Origin: Megalobrama amblycephala
Lineage: Eukaryota; Chordata; Actinopteri; Cypriniformes; Xenocyprididae
DNA length: 64,000 nucleotides
Direction of reading: 5' to 3'
Assembly: GCF_018812025.1 (NCBI RefSeq)
Contig: NC_063062.1
Location: forward strand, 2,066,254 to 2,130,253
Shown: piece by piece, positions 12,861 to 25,407 of the stretch
Layout: each line of letters starts with the position of its first letter
How positions within the stretch are numbered: the first letter of the stretch is position 1
Notes under the pieces: model-generated
What the model was told of the DNA's origin: nothing
The model's database searches: none
What the model saw: the letters and a program-made list of their open reading frames with translations, nothing else
Translations under genes and position numbers: made by a program

Positions 12861-13269
12861 TTATATGCGATTAGTCAATTCGAGGGCGAAATGATTATCG
12901 AAATGAGGCTCATTTCTTTCAGTAAATGTTTTGTGTATCTGCTGTGTACATTTTTGAGGAATTAACAGCCACAGCATTTCAAAGAAGGAAACAAATTGTG
13001 ACAAGTTTCTCAGTGTACTTTTAGAGTTACTGAACATCTGATTGTGTGGAAACCAATCAGTGAGATTCAGATGTTGTCAGTCACATCCTGTTTGGTCATC
13101 AGTAATTTGCGCCATGACTGAGAGAGAGTTAAAACAAGAACATTCGAGGTTTTACTTGAAGTCTTTAATCAGATTCCTTTCACAGGAGTCAGTGTGTGAA
13201 GAGGTGAATCCACCAACACACTCTGAGGGAGTAATTCATCATCATCCTCATCATCACATGTAAAGACAT

Positions 13270-13350
13270 TCATTCCAGTTTCATGACCTTCTGGCGCTGG
13301 GCGTGTTCGACCTTCACTTCCTCATTCATGTCCTCCAGCAGATGCTCATG
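13270..13350 (-). CDS. Possible short coding segment ending in a stop; unknown
   Basis: 26 codons read HEHLLEDMNEEVKVEHAQRQ then KVMKLE and TGA (13272-13270), a charged, helical, coding-looking peptide. An in-frame TAA sits immediately upstream and no strong acceptor is visible, so it may be a fragment of a decayed gene or chance. Not part of the sema7a frame. Confidence 0.2.
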   Translation of the reverse strand, partial: HEHLLEDMNEEVKVEHAQRQKVMKLE

Positions 13351-13354
13351 TTAC

Positions 13355-15131
13355 TCTGATTAATCAGAAGATTTCAAATGTGGAAGTTCACAGTGCAATA
13401 AATATAAAAATATAAATCAGCAAGTTTAAATAGGAAAAATAGACATCTGTTGGCAAATCTTACACACATCCATGTATAAACAGGTTAGTCACAGTGGTTA
13501 AGACATGCTCTCTATATATCACCTCCTTATTGCACATTCATAGCCTTCACTCACAATAAATATGACTCAATCGCATCTTCATACAAACACAGACAATGCA
13601 TTACAGTCTGAATCACTGGATAATGTTTGAACAATTGATTCTAAAACAATTGATTTCTGTTAAACAACATTTTACAATTGAAACATCAACTGGAGTGACT
13701 GGTTGTGAAATGTTCATAAACCACAACGTTTCACAACCTTCAACACTCTTTCTTTACACAAAATAAGACTTGAATTGATATTTCATTATCTAATGTAATT
13801 TATACGTTATAAAAAAAATAAAAAAATCTTAAAGTCTGCTGTCGATGTTGAATAATTCAATGACATGCTCTTACTCGTCTTATCTATATTTAAAGGTGCT
13901 AAAGAGGATCTTTTCGTCAACTGAGAAATCAAAGACTGTTAGTGAGTTTTTGAAATGAGCGCATGCATAAGAACAACCCCCCTCCTTCACAGCTCATTTC
14001 GAGGGAACGCCTCCCAAAACTCGTGCACGAGTGTTTACCACCGGCATTCGCTGTATCGTGTTAGTGGATTCATTATGTCGGACTCATAATCTGCAGTTGT
14101 TACTCCTGACAAAAACATCGCATGTCGTCTCTCACAAGGAACGTCACGGCAGTGATTGATAAGCCAGAGGGCCAATCGTTTACGCGATCATCGGCTGATG
14201 TTTTTAAGGCCCTACCTCGTGCACAGATGATGTATATTAATATTATTACTTTCAGTGCACCTAATAAATAGTCTTTTATCAGTTAGTAAAGACAGTTTCA
14301 ATTAATATTGCAAAAATGTATAAAACAAAACATCCTCTTTAGCACCTTTAATAATCCTAAATGACAGATTGTTAAACTTAAACACCTCTACATATAAATA
14401 ACAATCGCACAAGTCGTGCTTTAGATGGTCAAACGTTCAGACACGTCGACTCGTTCTTCATTTGCTCGTGTTCGAATATTAGCGCGTAAATAAACGATCA
14501 GAACATGATGCAAATGAACTCTCATATTTGAGCTTCGTCTAGTTCTGTGCAGCTCAGTTTTATTTAATGATTTATTTTTGTCTACTAAACTAATGTAGCT
14601 TGTTTAGATCAAACGGGTTTGTACGATCACGAGGAATCATTGAGTTTGTGTCCAAATGTTTGATCACATGACTGAAACGCTGCTGATCATGAAAACAATA
14701 ATTTATAATCTCTCCACATCCTGTAAAAATTGTGGAATTATGAAATCCAAACTTATTCTCTCCCACATAACCTCGTGTGTGTTCATACTCTTGTGACTCA
14801 CTCACGATATTGCACATTTCTGTAAATCTCTGGTGTATGTTGGCGTATTTACTCTGTTTGCTGGTTTCGCTGTGAATCAAACTTGCATCAGTGCAAGTTT
14901 TTGTAAATAAAACTAAATCTGTATAAACTTTCTTTAAAATGTAGAATAATATTTGGTCTGGCAATAATAATCAATAAAAATATTAAATAGTTTGTGAACA
15001 ATGATGCTATTGTCTTTCTAGAACTGAACTGTTTACATCACTGAACAGTGTATTCCTGTTCATCACAGTCTCTATTGTGTAAAGCACTATAAAAATAAGT
15101 GATTTGTCGGTCTGATAATACTTTTAAAAGT
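13355..15131 (-). other. Probable sema7a 3' UTR and downstream sequence, containing a MITE
   Basis: No coding exon is seen for about 1.8 kb after the sema7a stop. The first kilobase is probably 3' UTR; TTTATT (minus-strand AATAAA) occurs near 14568-14578, but no cleavage site can be fixed. A MITE sits at 13891-14350. Confidence 0.35.
13891..14350. mobile_element. MITE with TAAAGGTGCTAAAGAGGATC inverted ends
   Basis: TAAAGGTGCTAAAGAGGAT at 13891 and ATCCTCTTTAGCACCTTTA ending at 14350 are inverted. About 460 bp, no coding capacity. Lies downstream of the sema7a stop. Confidence 0.8.
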
Positions 15132-15505
15132 CTATAACAGGAAGTAAGGCGCTGTGAGCAGAAGTAACAAGCTTGGTAACACTATTGGAGTGACGCTGTG
15201 AGCGTCTGACCGGCTCATGCTGAGCTGATATTCAGCGACGGTCCTTTTATAGGTCTTCTGATGGACGTTCTCTAAAGACACACAGCTGTACGACCCTTCA
15301 TGAGTCTTGTTCATGCTTTCAATGAGATACAAACAGCCCTGATCCGAATCAACGCACTCCTCGCGCGTGTTACCGTGGAACCAGTGGTACGTGGCGTGAT
15401 GTGATGTCATCGGGCAGAGCAGGAAGTGTCTAGAGGACGGTGGGACATGAACCACTGATGTCTCAGCACTATTTTCAGTCTTTGATGGTGCGGCTAAAGC
15501 TGGAC
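15132..15505 (-). CDS. sema7a: sema7a coding exon 14: Ig domain, GPI-type tail and stop
   Basis: Acceptor TTCCACAG at 15506-15508. Encodes the Ig domain from FLLCPM and HATYHW to GSYSC, one N-K-T glycosylation sequon, then a short spacer and a final Leu-rich run typical of a GPI attachment signal. Stop at 15134-15132. Confidence 0.94.
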
Positions 15506-16288
15506 CTGTGGAACAGACGGTCATGTGATTAGTTTGCTGAATTGACATAAATGGATATTTGTGAAAACATTTCACTCTTTTCCAAAACCAATGAGCGGCC
15601 AGTCTAGAAAGCAATCCCAGAATACACCAAGTTCAGAGATCATTGAACAATGTAAGGCTGAACACCGTCATCAATTTGGCTGCGTGAGATTCTCCAGCTT
15701 TGTTGTTGTTGAGCTGTTAAAGCTCCGCCCTCTTCTGGAAAGGGGGCGGGAGCAGCAGCTCATTTGCATTTAAAGGGACACACACAAAAATGGCGTGTTT
15801 TTGCTCAAATTTGACAAGCTATAATAAATGATCTGTGGGGGATTTTGAGCTGAAACTTCACACACACATTCTGGAGACACCAGAGACTTTATAAAGGGGA
15901 TTATATGTCCTCTTTAAAAGTAAATATTTTACATCTAAGGGGTTTGCCTGACAAAAAAGTTTGGGAACCCCTTCACTAATGGATAAATGGTGATTTCATT
16001 TAATTTTTTGTGTGGCGTACAAAAGTTCCCGCCAATGAAGAGCGTCTCAAATCAGTCACATTTTCACTTGGGATACTTCCTAGGAAAATATTAAATACTT
16101 TTAGCACTGAAGAAGGTGGTTTGAGTTAAAAAAAAAAAACACCTAAAACGCAATCATCATCAAAAACAGACACTTACTGCAAACGTGGGGGTCCTGTACT
16201 TGACCGCTGTGGAGAAAAAAAGGGGAACATTAATGATACTTTCCATAAATGTTACTTGAATAGATGTAAATGATGCAGTGTGGGTTTC

Positions 16289-16325
<37 letters not shown>

Positions 16326-19300
16326 GGACGTTAGTGGTAAATTACAAGGAAATGTGTTGGAATATACTAAAATTGGTTTCATGTAATGGAGTTGTAAGGG
16401 CAGGTAATGCGATGCAAAGAGGTTGAGGGGTTTTTTAGTGGTTATAATGTGGTTTCAGAATGATTAAGCTTTCGCAACCAAAGAGATGCAAGTCAAGCAA
16501 CACCAGGGCTTGAATTTTGGCACAGGTATTGCACATAATATTACTCATTCCTGCAGGTTTCGCATGTATAAAGGCGGGAAATTCACAGAAATAGCTTGTT
16601 GGTTGAATGAGCAAATTAACCCACACAGATTATCAAATCAAATCAGTAATTTGAAAACTTTGTGAAACATAATTGTGAGAGTGATTTAGCGCTATCACGT
16701 CTGTACAAGTTTTGGGTCAGAATTTTCACTTGCCTAATCGGCCGGTGTTGCATCGTTACTAAAGTTTATCATACGCACGACTTGTCAATTTAAACATTCA
16801 AGCGATTTTAAAGCATTCAGTAGTGCTTGAGTACCCAGAGCGCACACATAAAGCCGCCTCTCAAACAGCTAACGAGTACCAAACCGAGTGCTTTTTCACG
16901 GATTAATGCAGTTAGAAATGCACAAATTTGTCAAAATGCCCGTCTTGGCGAATATAGTAAATATAATAGCAGATATTGAATCTGTGCATTCGCTCTTAAA
17001 GTGACAGCAGCCTAATATTCCTACTGCTGTCGGTCATTAATGTTAATCAAACAACAAAAGATAGCGAATATCTGTATTTTATTTATACAATGAAACATTA
17101 GTTTTATTCCTGTATCTGAATACTGTTAGACCTAACTGAACCTTAAAGCATTTTTATTTTGTTGTATTTATTTGTGCTTCTGCTTGCAATGTTTTTGTTC
17201 TTGTTTACTTGTCTTTTTTTTTTTTTTTTTGCTCATTCAATTCAAGGTTGAAATCAATCTTCCTTGTGCAACAAAATTACCCCATTGTAAAAACATAAAT
17301 GCATAGAGTGAGCAAACATTTAGATGATATAAATGTAATTTAACACCCCAACTCCCCCTTTAAATTCACCTCAGAGGGGAAACCCTCCACCCCCATTTTT
17401 TCAAAGGCCCTGACCTTATTACTAGTGCTCATTATGAATTGAACAAACCTCAAACTATAAGTATGAAACTTGAGTGTGTGTAACTCATTCTGCAGATCAG
17501 AGAGACTCAAACCAACATGAAACCACCTTACAACCATTCAGAATGCTCTAGCTTAATTTCTTTCACTATTTGAATTAACAGACTACTATGAGCATTACTA
17601 ACTAGCATTGTTAACAGTTTATGCCTCATATTAAAAATGAATTTATAATCAGGAAGGAAGCAGACTTGTGGGTGAGCAGCAAATGATATCTTACTTTGGT
17701 GTGAAGGTGCAGTGCAAACCGTTCCAACCGCAGTAGGGGTCTCGCGATAACAAGCATTCGGTACACTCATCTCCGTACAAATGACATGCCTTCAGGTCAA
17801 TCTGAACGACCTCATTACTGGAACTCACAAACAGACGCTTCTGAGAAATTAAACACAGGATACATTAGTACCGCTAATGATACATTTATAAGATTAAAAG
17901 AATGAAGATCAATCATAGATCTTAAAAAATGAAATTAAGAAACTATATAGAGACTGCTCATCAGGTATCTACGTTCAGAGTAATTAAAAGTAAAATAAAA
18001 CAAGATGAATAAAGCATAGGATGTTCACACATGACGATGCTCTACTATTTGAGACATCATTCCAAACTTTTATTTTAGTATGCATAAAAGGAAGTGGATA
18101 TTATTTTTGGATCATACCTCAGAATCGTCCAGCAGCATGCTGGTGATGTGTGTCCCATGTGGAAACGGCAGATACTCCGCAATGACAAAAGCTTGATTTT
18201 CCAGGACTTTATGAACCCCTCCACTTTCTGTGAGAAAATAAGAAAAGTTTCCATATAACAACAGGACATATAACTAATCTGTCTGCATATGGAGCTCCCT
18301 ACAAAGACAGCACCTGTCACATGCACATCATACAAACACTAATACAGTTTGATGTTACATGTTGCTTTTGGATGAAATAGTTGGTTTTTAACCAAGCGGC
18401 AACCTCCCCCTTTCTCTCGTGAAGCCAATACGGAAGTAACTTAAACTGCGATTCATCGACTGGCCGCTAGGGACAGGCTGCAAAAGGGAGCAGAATCTCA
18501 TTGACCATCATGTTAAAACAGCCAAGTTTACAGCAGAAAAAAACATGTTTACAGTCTGGTTCACATTGTGTTTTGGTCTATACTGCTAATTTTGTCCTTC
18601 ATGATAACTCTGAGGAGGGTGAATTTTTTTATAACTCATCCGTTTAAATTATATTAAGCCTTAAAGTTCTGCATAATTAAGGGCGTGGTCACTTGAGTGA
18701 CAGGTGGATTGGCACTGCTGTCTGTGAGCCGTCATGTTACCTCAGCTAATTCCAGCCACTGAATTTGGCATCTCAGCCGTATTTGTGCCTTTTTTCTGGA
18801 TTATTTTATACAATATATGGCTTGCTGCATACTCGAGACAGATGTCAGTCTGTGTACATGTGCTCGCATGCGGAACACACGTTGTTGGATCGTCGTGTCA
18901 TTGGCTGAAAGTTTTGTTCATTAGATTTACTACAATGACAATACCAGGAGGATATACAACTCCGACAGCACTGCTTGGATATAACTAAAACTGCTGCACT
19001 ATTTTGAAAAATTATACTTTGGACACATGCTCATTAGTTTGAGAGAACATTTGAGAGATATACATCTGGTACATATATGTATGTATAGAGTTTTACATTA
19101 TAAACGATGTTTTATGTTTTGAAATGGACATTTTACCCAAGTGCAACGGATTGGATTCATCTCGCGATCTCTATTTCATTAAAGGTATGAAGTCCCAGTT
19201 GATTTTTTTGTGTTATTTGCACACCCCACACAAATTAATTAGCCTACTGGAGTTAGAGCATTTATAACGTTATCTTAAAAATCACCGTAGATTGACAGTA

Positions 19301-22300
19301 AACCTTTAGTACTTTCTAATGATATTGTTATCTTTATTAATATTTTAGATAGTATCTAAGATAGATATGCTAGGCGGGCGTGGTTTCAGCAACAAGTCGC
19401 ATGGGCTCCAACTATGTCCCGCCTCTTTGCCCATTTTCAGTTATCCGTGAGTGACGTGCGGTCACGTGCTGCTAAGATGGCCGCGCCCTCATTTTTGCGT
19501 CAAAACTGCTGTTCAGAACTCTATGGGTGACGTCACGGACACTACGTCCATATTTTTTACAGTCTATGTTTTTAACCCTTGTGCGTCAATTAAAAAAAAT
19601 GACAGTGGTCTATAGTGGACAAAAATGTCCATGTCATAAAAGTGTGAAGCTTGCGAGCACAGACTTAAGTTTGATCTCATTTTAAAAAAGATTATTGTTG
19701 AAGTAAAAAAAAAAAAAAAAATCCTAAAAATGCTAGAAAATCAAAGTTGTGTTCCAAATTTGAGGTTGATATCTCAAAAAATGAGCTTTCAGTAAGATTT
19801 TGTTAGGGCGCAGTACTAAATTTTCCCCATTGGAATGGCACCATCTGATAAAAAAAAAAAAATAGTGAAAACCTAAATTTTGAAGCCTTGCCATCAGAAT
19901 GAAAGCCTATTAATAAAGATTGCATCATTTTATATTTAAATGTCCCTGGGATTAAAAATGGCAGGTTTCAATGGGGACATCTTTGTCCTTAAGGTCCTGA
20001 GAGGAACCATTTTGTGTTACTGGTGCAAAATAGATTTTTTAAAGGAAATGGGGGTGAAATAGTAAAATTCCAATAAAAATACACACATGTGCCAACATTT
20101 ATGCAAATGGCATTAACACAGACAAAATGATCAAAAAAAACAAAACTAAAAAAGGCAAAAATGTCCATAAGGTTGCACAAGGGTTAATTACATAATTCTG
20201 CAATTGGTCACATGTGAGACTTTGATTTTGGCCATATATAGAAGCATCACGTTTCTACCTAGTGTTTGGAACAGCCTTCATGACTATGATGCCTAATAAT
20301 GACACCTAGTTAGACAGCTCACTAGGGTTTGAAATTAGATTGCATCACTTTGATCAATCATACTACACTCCTATTCATTCAGCTTTAGTCATCTGGCTAA
20401 CACAACATTATCAATGATTCATTAGCAATAATCTTCCTGCCTTTTCCTGTAGCAGCTGGTCATTTAATTGTGAAACTGATATGAGTTTAAATCAACATGA
20501 AACTGCATTTACAACCCAATTAACTTCTCTAATGTGACGTATTTCAGAGTGAAACAGGATGTTCATGAGAAGCACATCATAAAATTAACAAACAGACTAA
20601 TGACTCTCATGAGCCAATTCAATCCTACATCAGACGGAAAAAAAAAAAGGGATTTATTAAATTAGAAAGTAAGCGTACGCTAACTGAAGAGTACGAGTGC
20701 AGTCATTTCAACTCTTATACCAGTAATTAAAATAATCCAACATTGATTATGAGAATGTCTTCTTACTTCGTTTGAAAAATAAAGATTTGTGGGAGTTCTG
20801 TTGATGTAGACTCACCTAGAGACAGAAGCAGGACAGTGTTGTTTTGTTGTCGGTCCACCTGGATGTGAGTGTAATGACGGTGTCTGAACAGCAGGGGGTC
20901 GTTCTCTGGCATCACCAAATCCTTCATCTCGGGACGATCCTTCATAATCGCCAGCACTTCCTCACTTAGAGTAGTACTGTCAGCGACACACTAAGAGAAC
21001 GACGAGAGTTAGTTAGAAGGAATGGGAAAGATAATCGTGACTTGTTGATTGGACTACAGAGCTCAACAGTCGGTTCGAGACGGTCATTCAGAATCTCTAT
21101 CAAGAGTTGAGGTGATCAAATGTGCTAAACAGTTGTTAGGAATCATTAAAACCTTTTTAAAAGACACAAAAACCCAGACTGACTGGATTACATCATTCAG
21201 TTTATGAGATGTGTAGTTCATTCATTCCCTCATAAAAGTGACTACACAGTCTTGTACCTTTTGTCTTTTTGATTACATCACTGAATTGTCTATAAATCAG
21301 ATGATGTAATGTTATGATTCATCCGGAGTTGTTTGGTTTGGTTCGTGTCTCAAAACTACAGAATGAATCGTTTAATAAAGTGCCAACTTTTGGCGGACCG
21401 TGTTGAGCTCCATAGAGACAATATTGACAAGTCAAGTCAAGTTTATTTGTGTAGCACTTTTCTCAACACACATCATTTCAAAGCAGCTTTACAGAAATTC
21501 ATATCCTAATTTCTTAATGCATTTTTAGGGCGATTAATATAGTTCTCGTTTTGCGATTATACAAGCAGAATCGCTTCAGTGACGGCGTCATTCTCACCGT
21601 TCCAGGCCGATTGTTCGCAGAAACACTGATGGAGTTGAATGGAGAGGAATTGAAGATAGTGCTGATTTTTGTCATGCTATAGACGCACACAGCACTCATG
21701 TTCCTGTAAATAGAGATGCAGATCTTCACACTTTAAACACAAGCCACACCTTATTCTTTTTTTTCTCAGTGTTTGTGGAACTGTCAAGTGACAGATGTTT
21801 CCTGGAGCTTTTAACACTCTACAATGAATCAACATGTATCCCTCGAATCAACAGGATCATGTGACCTACCAGCTGTCATGTTGGCATTGTACAGTGATAT
21901 GACAGACTTTAAACAGATGCACACTGGGGTGTCATGGGTATTTACTAGGGCTGGGCATTGACACAAATTTCATGATTCGATTTTTATTTAGAAGCTTGTG
22001 ATTCGATTTGATATATATCAGGTACAGACTTTCTCAAGGAAAAATGTCTCTCAATTATTATAAAAATGCCTTCAGTAGTTAATTTTAACCTTTAATATTA
22101 TAGTAAAGTTGTAATATCCTTTTGATTACATAAATGTTTCTACACTAAACAGTCTGCTGTCATGACTATTTCATGATGGGTTTATTCAAACATATTTGAA
22201 TATATATATGGTGAATATACATTAAATATTAAAGAACAGGTTAAGTACAATTTAATGATTATGTAATTTGTAAATTTAAAATGCATATATTTATCAAATT

Positions 22301-25300
22301 CTCCTCTCTAGAGTTATTTTTCTTGCATTTATGGTCACTGAACGGTTTTTACTGACGCGTTTCCATGGTTGAAACAACAAATACATCGATTACATGAGAA
22401 ATTATTAATTTCAGTAAGTTGTTCTGTATCTTTCAACATTCCTTCTGATGTTCATGCATGTTTATTTGGTGCTGCAACTAGTAGTAAAGATTGAAAAGAT
22501 GATTGATTCGCGATTTATTGTTTGATTTCTGTGATAAAACTGACTGAATTTAAAAGCTTCATATCAAAAGTATCAATGCATAAATCTATTTAGTGACGTT
22601 TTCTGCAAGCATCAACTAAAAAGATCAATTCTAAGGATTTAAGAATCGACATCGGTTCATCAAACTGAGAATCAATTAAAATCCAGAAATGTATATTTTC
22701 AACCCAGCCCTAGTTATTCAACTATTGATATGACAGACTGTAGTTAATCACCTGCATAAAATATCACAGCAAAGCATTTTTTCCTTACCAGTAGTTTCTG
22801 AAAAGCGCATAAACTTTGATGTCGTCGTCCGTTTCGAGTGTGGCCACATCTATCAGCTGACTGAACTCATATCCTCTCCCGCAGAACAGACGGGCGTAAA
22901 TCATGGACGTCCAGCTGTTCTGAAGATGACCCTTACGACCGCCTTTGTCACTCTGAAACAGATCGCACATGTTCAACTCTTTGGGTCAATGCATGTGTAG
23001 TTTTTGTTGTGACAGCTTTGAAGTGGTTCAAATCCAATTTTACTGACCATTCTCAGTTCATTTCTATGGGTGGTTACAGGTCTGAGATTAGCTCTGTTTT
23101 CACTGGTGTTCCCCAGGGCTCCGTCTTAGGCCCTTTACACTTTAATATTTATCTATCACCACTTGATGTTTGTCTTCTCACCCTGATGTTTGTTTTCTCT
23201 CTGGCTGTATTTCTGAGATAACCTACAATCCAACTTCTCAAACATGCTTAAGATCTGTTTTTGAGGTTTCTTTTTATTATTGAGCTATGTATTGCTTATT
23301 TTGTGTACAGCACTTTGAGAAGCTGCTTTAAAAGGCGCTTTATAAAATGTTTATTATTAAGTGCAGTCATATGAGCTACTTTTATTAATTATTTATGGTG
23401 TTTTTTGTCCTTTGTGGAGTCCAACAGCTCCTGTGCGCCGACAGTGTATATAAAAAAGCAATATGAACATTCAGCTAAACATTTGTTGTGTTTCACAGAA
23501 AGTCATTTGAGTTTGAACTGATGAGGGTGAGTAAATGATGACTAGAAGTTCTGCAAGTTTTTCTGCATCACTCTGCAATTAGAGCCTAACTTTCTCAATA
23601 TTTCTCAGATTATATAATGCAATCAAGTAAATTGAAACATAAGGACCAGGAATCTGCAGCAATATCCTGATTTCATACTGAACAAGATTTAAAATGGCAT
23701 GTTCAATCAATATTTTCATAATTGCAAAAATTCGATGCATCTTACATGCATCTATTCAGAGCTTTGACAACATCTGAAGTCTCAGAACACTTGACATGTG
23801 TCATTAACACCTGCGCTTATAATTATAGAAATTTGACCTTTAGCACAAATGTGGCTAAGTTACTGAGAAACATCTTCAATAAAGATGGTGATGCGGGTGT
23901 CTTCATTTCACATCTACTAAAATAACATTTAAGCAGGTGAAAGAGTGCAAAGGAAACACTCATTCTGTGCAAGACGCCTCAACATCAGGCTGCATTTACT
24001 GACAGATATATCTCAAAATTGCCAAATATTATCTAATATAACTAGCATTACATATGCAGTATTTACTTGGACACACATGGAACAGACAGATGTCATTGGG
24101 CGTTTTTCAGTTTTCGTTTTTGGGTGGAGTGCAGATTAGAAAAAGTTTGTATTTGGGGTTCTTGTAGTTTTACTCTATTGCTCTCTGTATAGCTGTGTAT
24201 GAATGCATGAATATATATATATATATATATTGTGTTCCACAGAAGTCATACAATATATATAATATGAGAGAGAGAGAGAGATATTAGATAACATTTGGCA
24301 ACTTTCAGATTATTGATAAATGTGAACTTGACTGAGAAACAGAAGTGATACCTACACTGTGCTTCAGTTCCAAAAAATACTGACAGCCTTTCTATAATTA
24401 TTTTTTTATTAATATAAATATATACAGTACAGTCCAAAAGTTTGGAACCACTAAGATTTTTAATGTTTTTAAAAGAAGTTTCGTCTGCTCACCAAGGCTA
24501 CATTTATTTAATTAAAAATACAGTAAAAAAACAGTAATATTGTGAAATATTATTACAATTTAAAATAACTGTTTTCTATTTGAATATATTTCACAAAGTA
24601 ATTTATTCCTGTGATCAAAGCTGAATTTTCAGCATCATTACTCCAGTCTTCAGTGTCACATGATCCTTCAGAAATCATTCTAATATGATGATCTGCTGCT
24701 CAATAAACATTTAATGTGTACAATATTTTTTTTCAGGATTATTTGATGAATAGAAAGTTCAAAAGAACAGTGTTTATCTGAAATCTAATCTTTTGTAACA
24801 TTATTAATGTCTTTACTGCCACTTTTGATTGATTTAATGCATCCTTGCTGAATAAAAGTATTCATTTCTTTAATTTCTTTTCAAAAAAATAAAAATAAAA
24901 ATTCTTACTGACCCCAAACTTTTGAGCGGTAGTGTATAATGCTACAGAAGCTTTGTATTTCAGATAAATGCTGTTCTTTTGAACTTTCTATTCATCAAGG
25001 AATCCTGAAAAAAAAGTACACAACTGTTTTCAACATTGAAAATAATCATAAATGTTTCTTGAGCAGCAGATCAGCATATTAGAATGATTTCTGAAGGATC
25101 ATGTGACACTGAAGACTGGAGTAATGATGCTGAAAATTCAGCTTTGCATCACAGGAATAAATTACTTTGTCAAATATATTTAAATAGTACACAGTTATTT
25201 TAAATTGTAATAATATTTCACAATATTACTGTTTTTTACTGTATTTTTAATTAAATAAATGTAGCCTTGGTGAGCAGACGAAACTTCTTTTAAAAACATT

Positions 25301-25334
25301 AAAAATCTTAGTGGTTCCAAACTTTTGGACTGTA

Positions 25335-25407
<73 letters not shown>

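Noticed and set aside
14590..14964. 124-codon minus-strand frame downstream of sema7a
   Set aside because: No family features, low coding character, and located in the probable 3' UTR.
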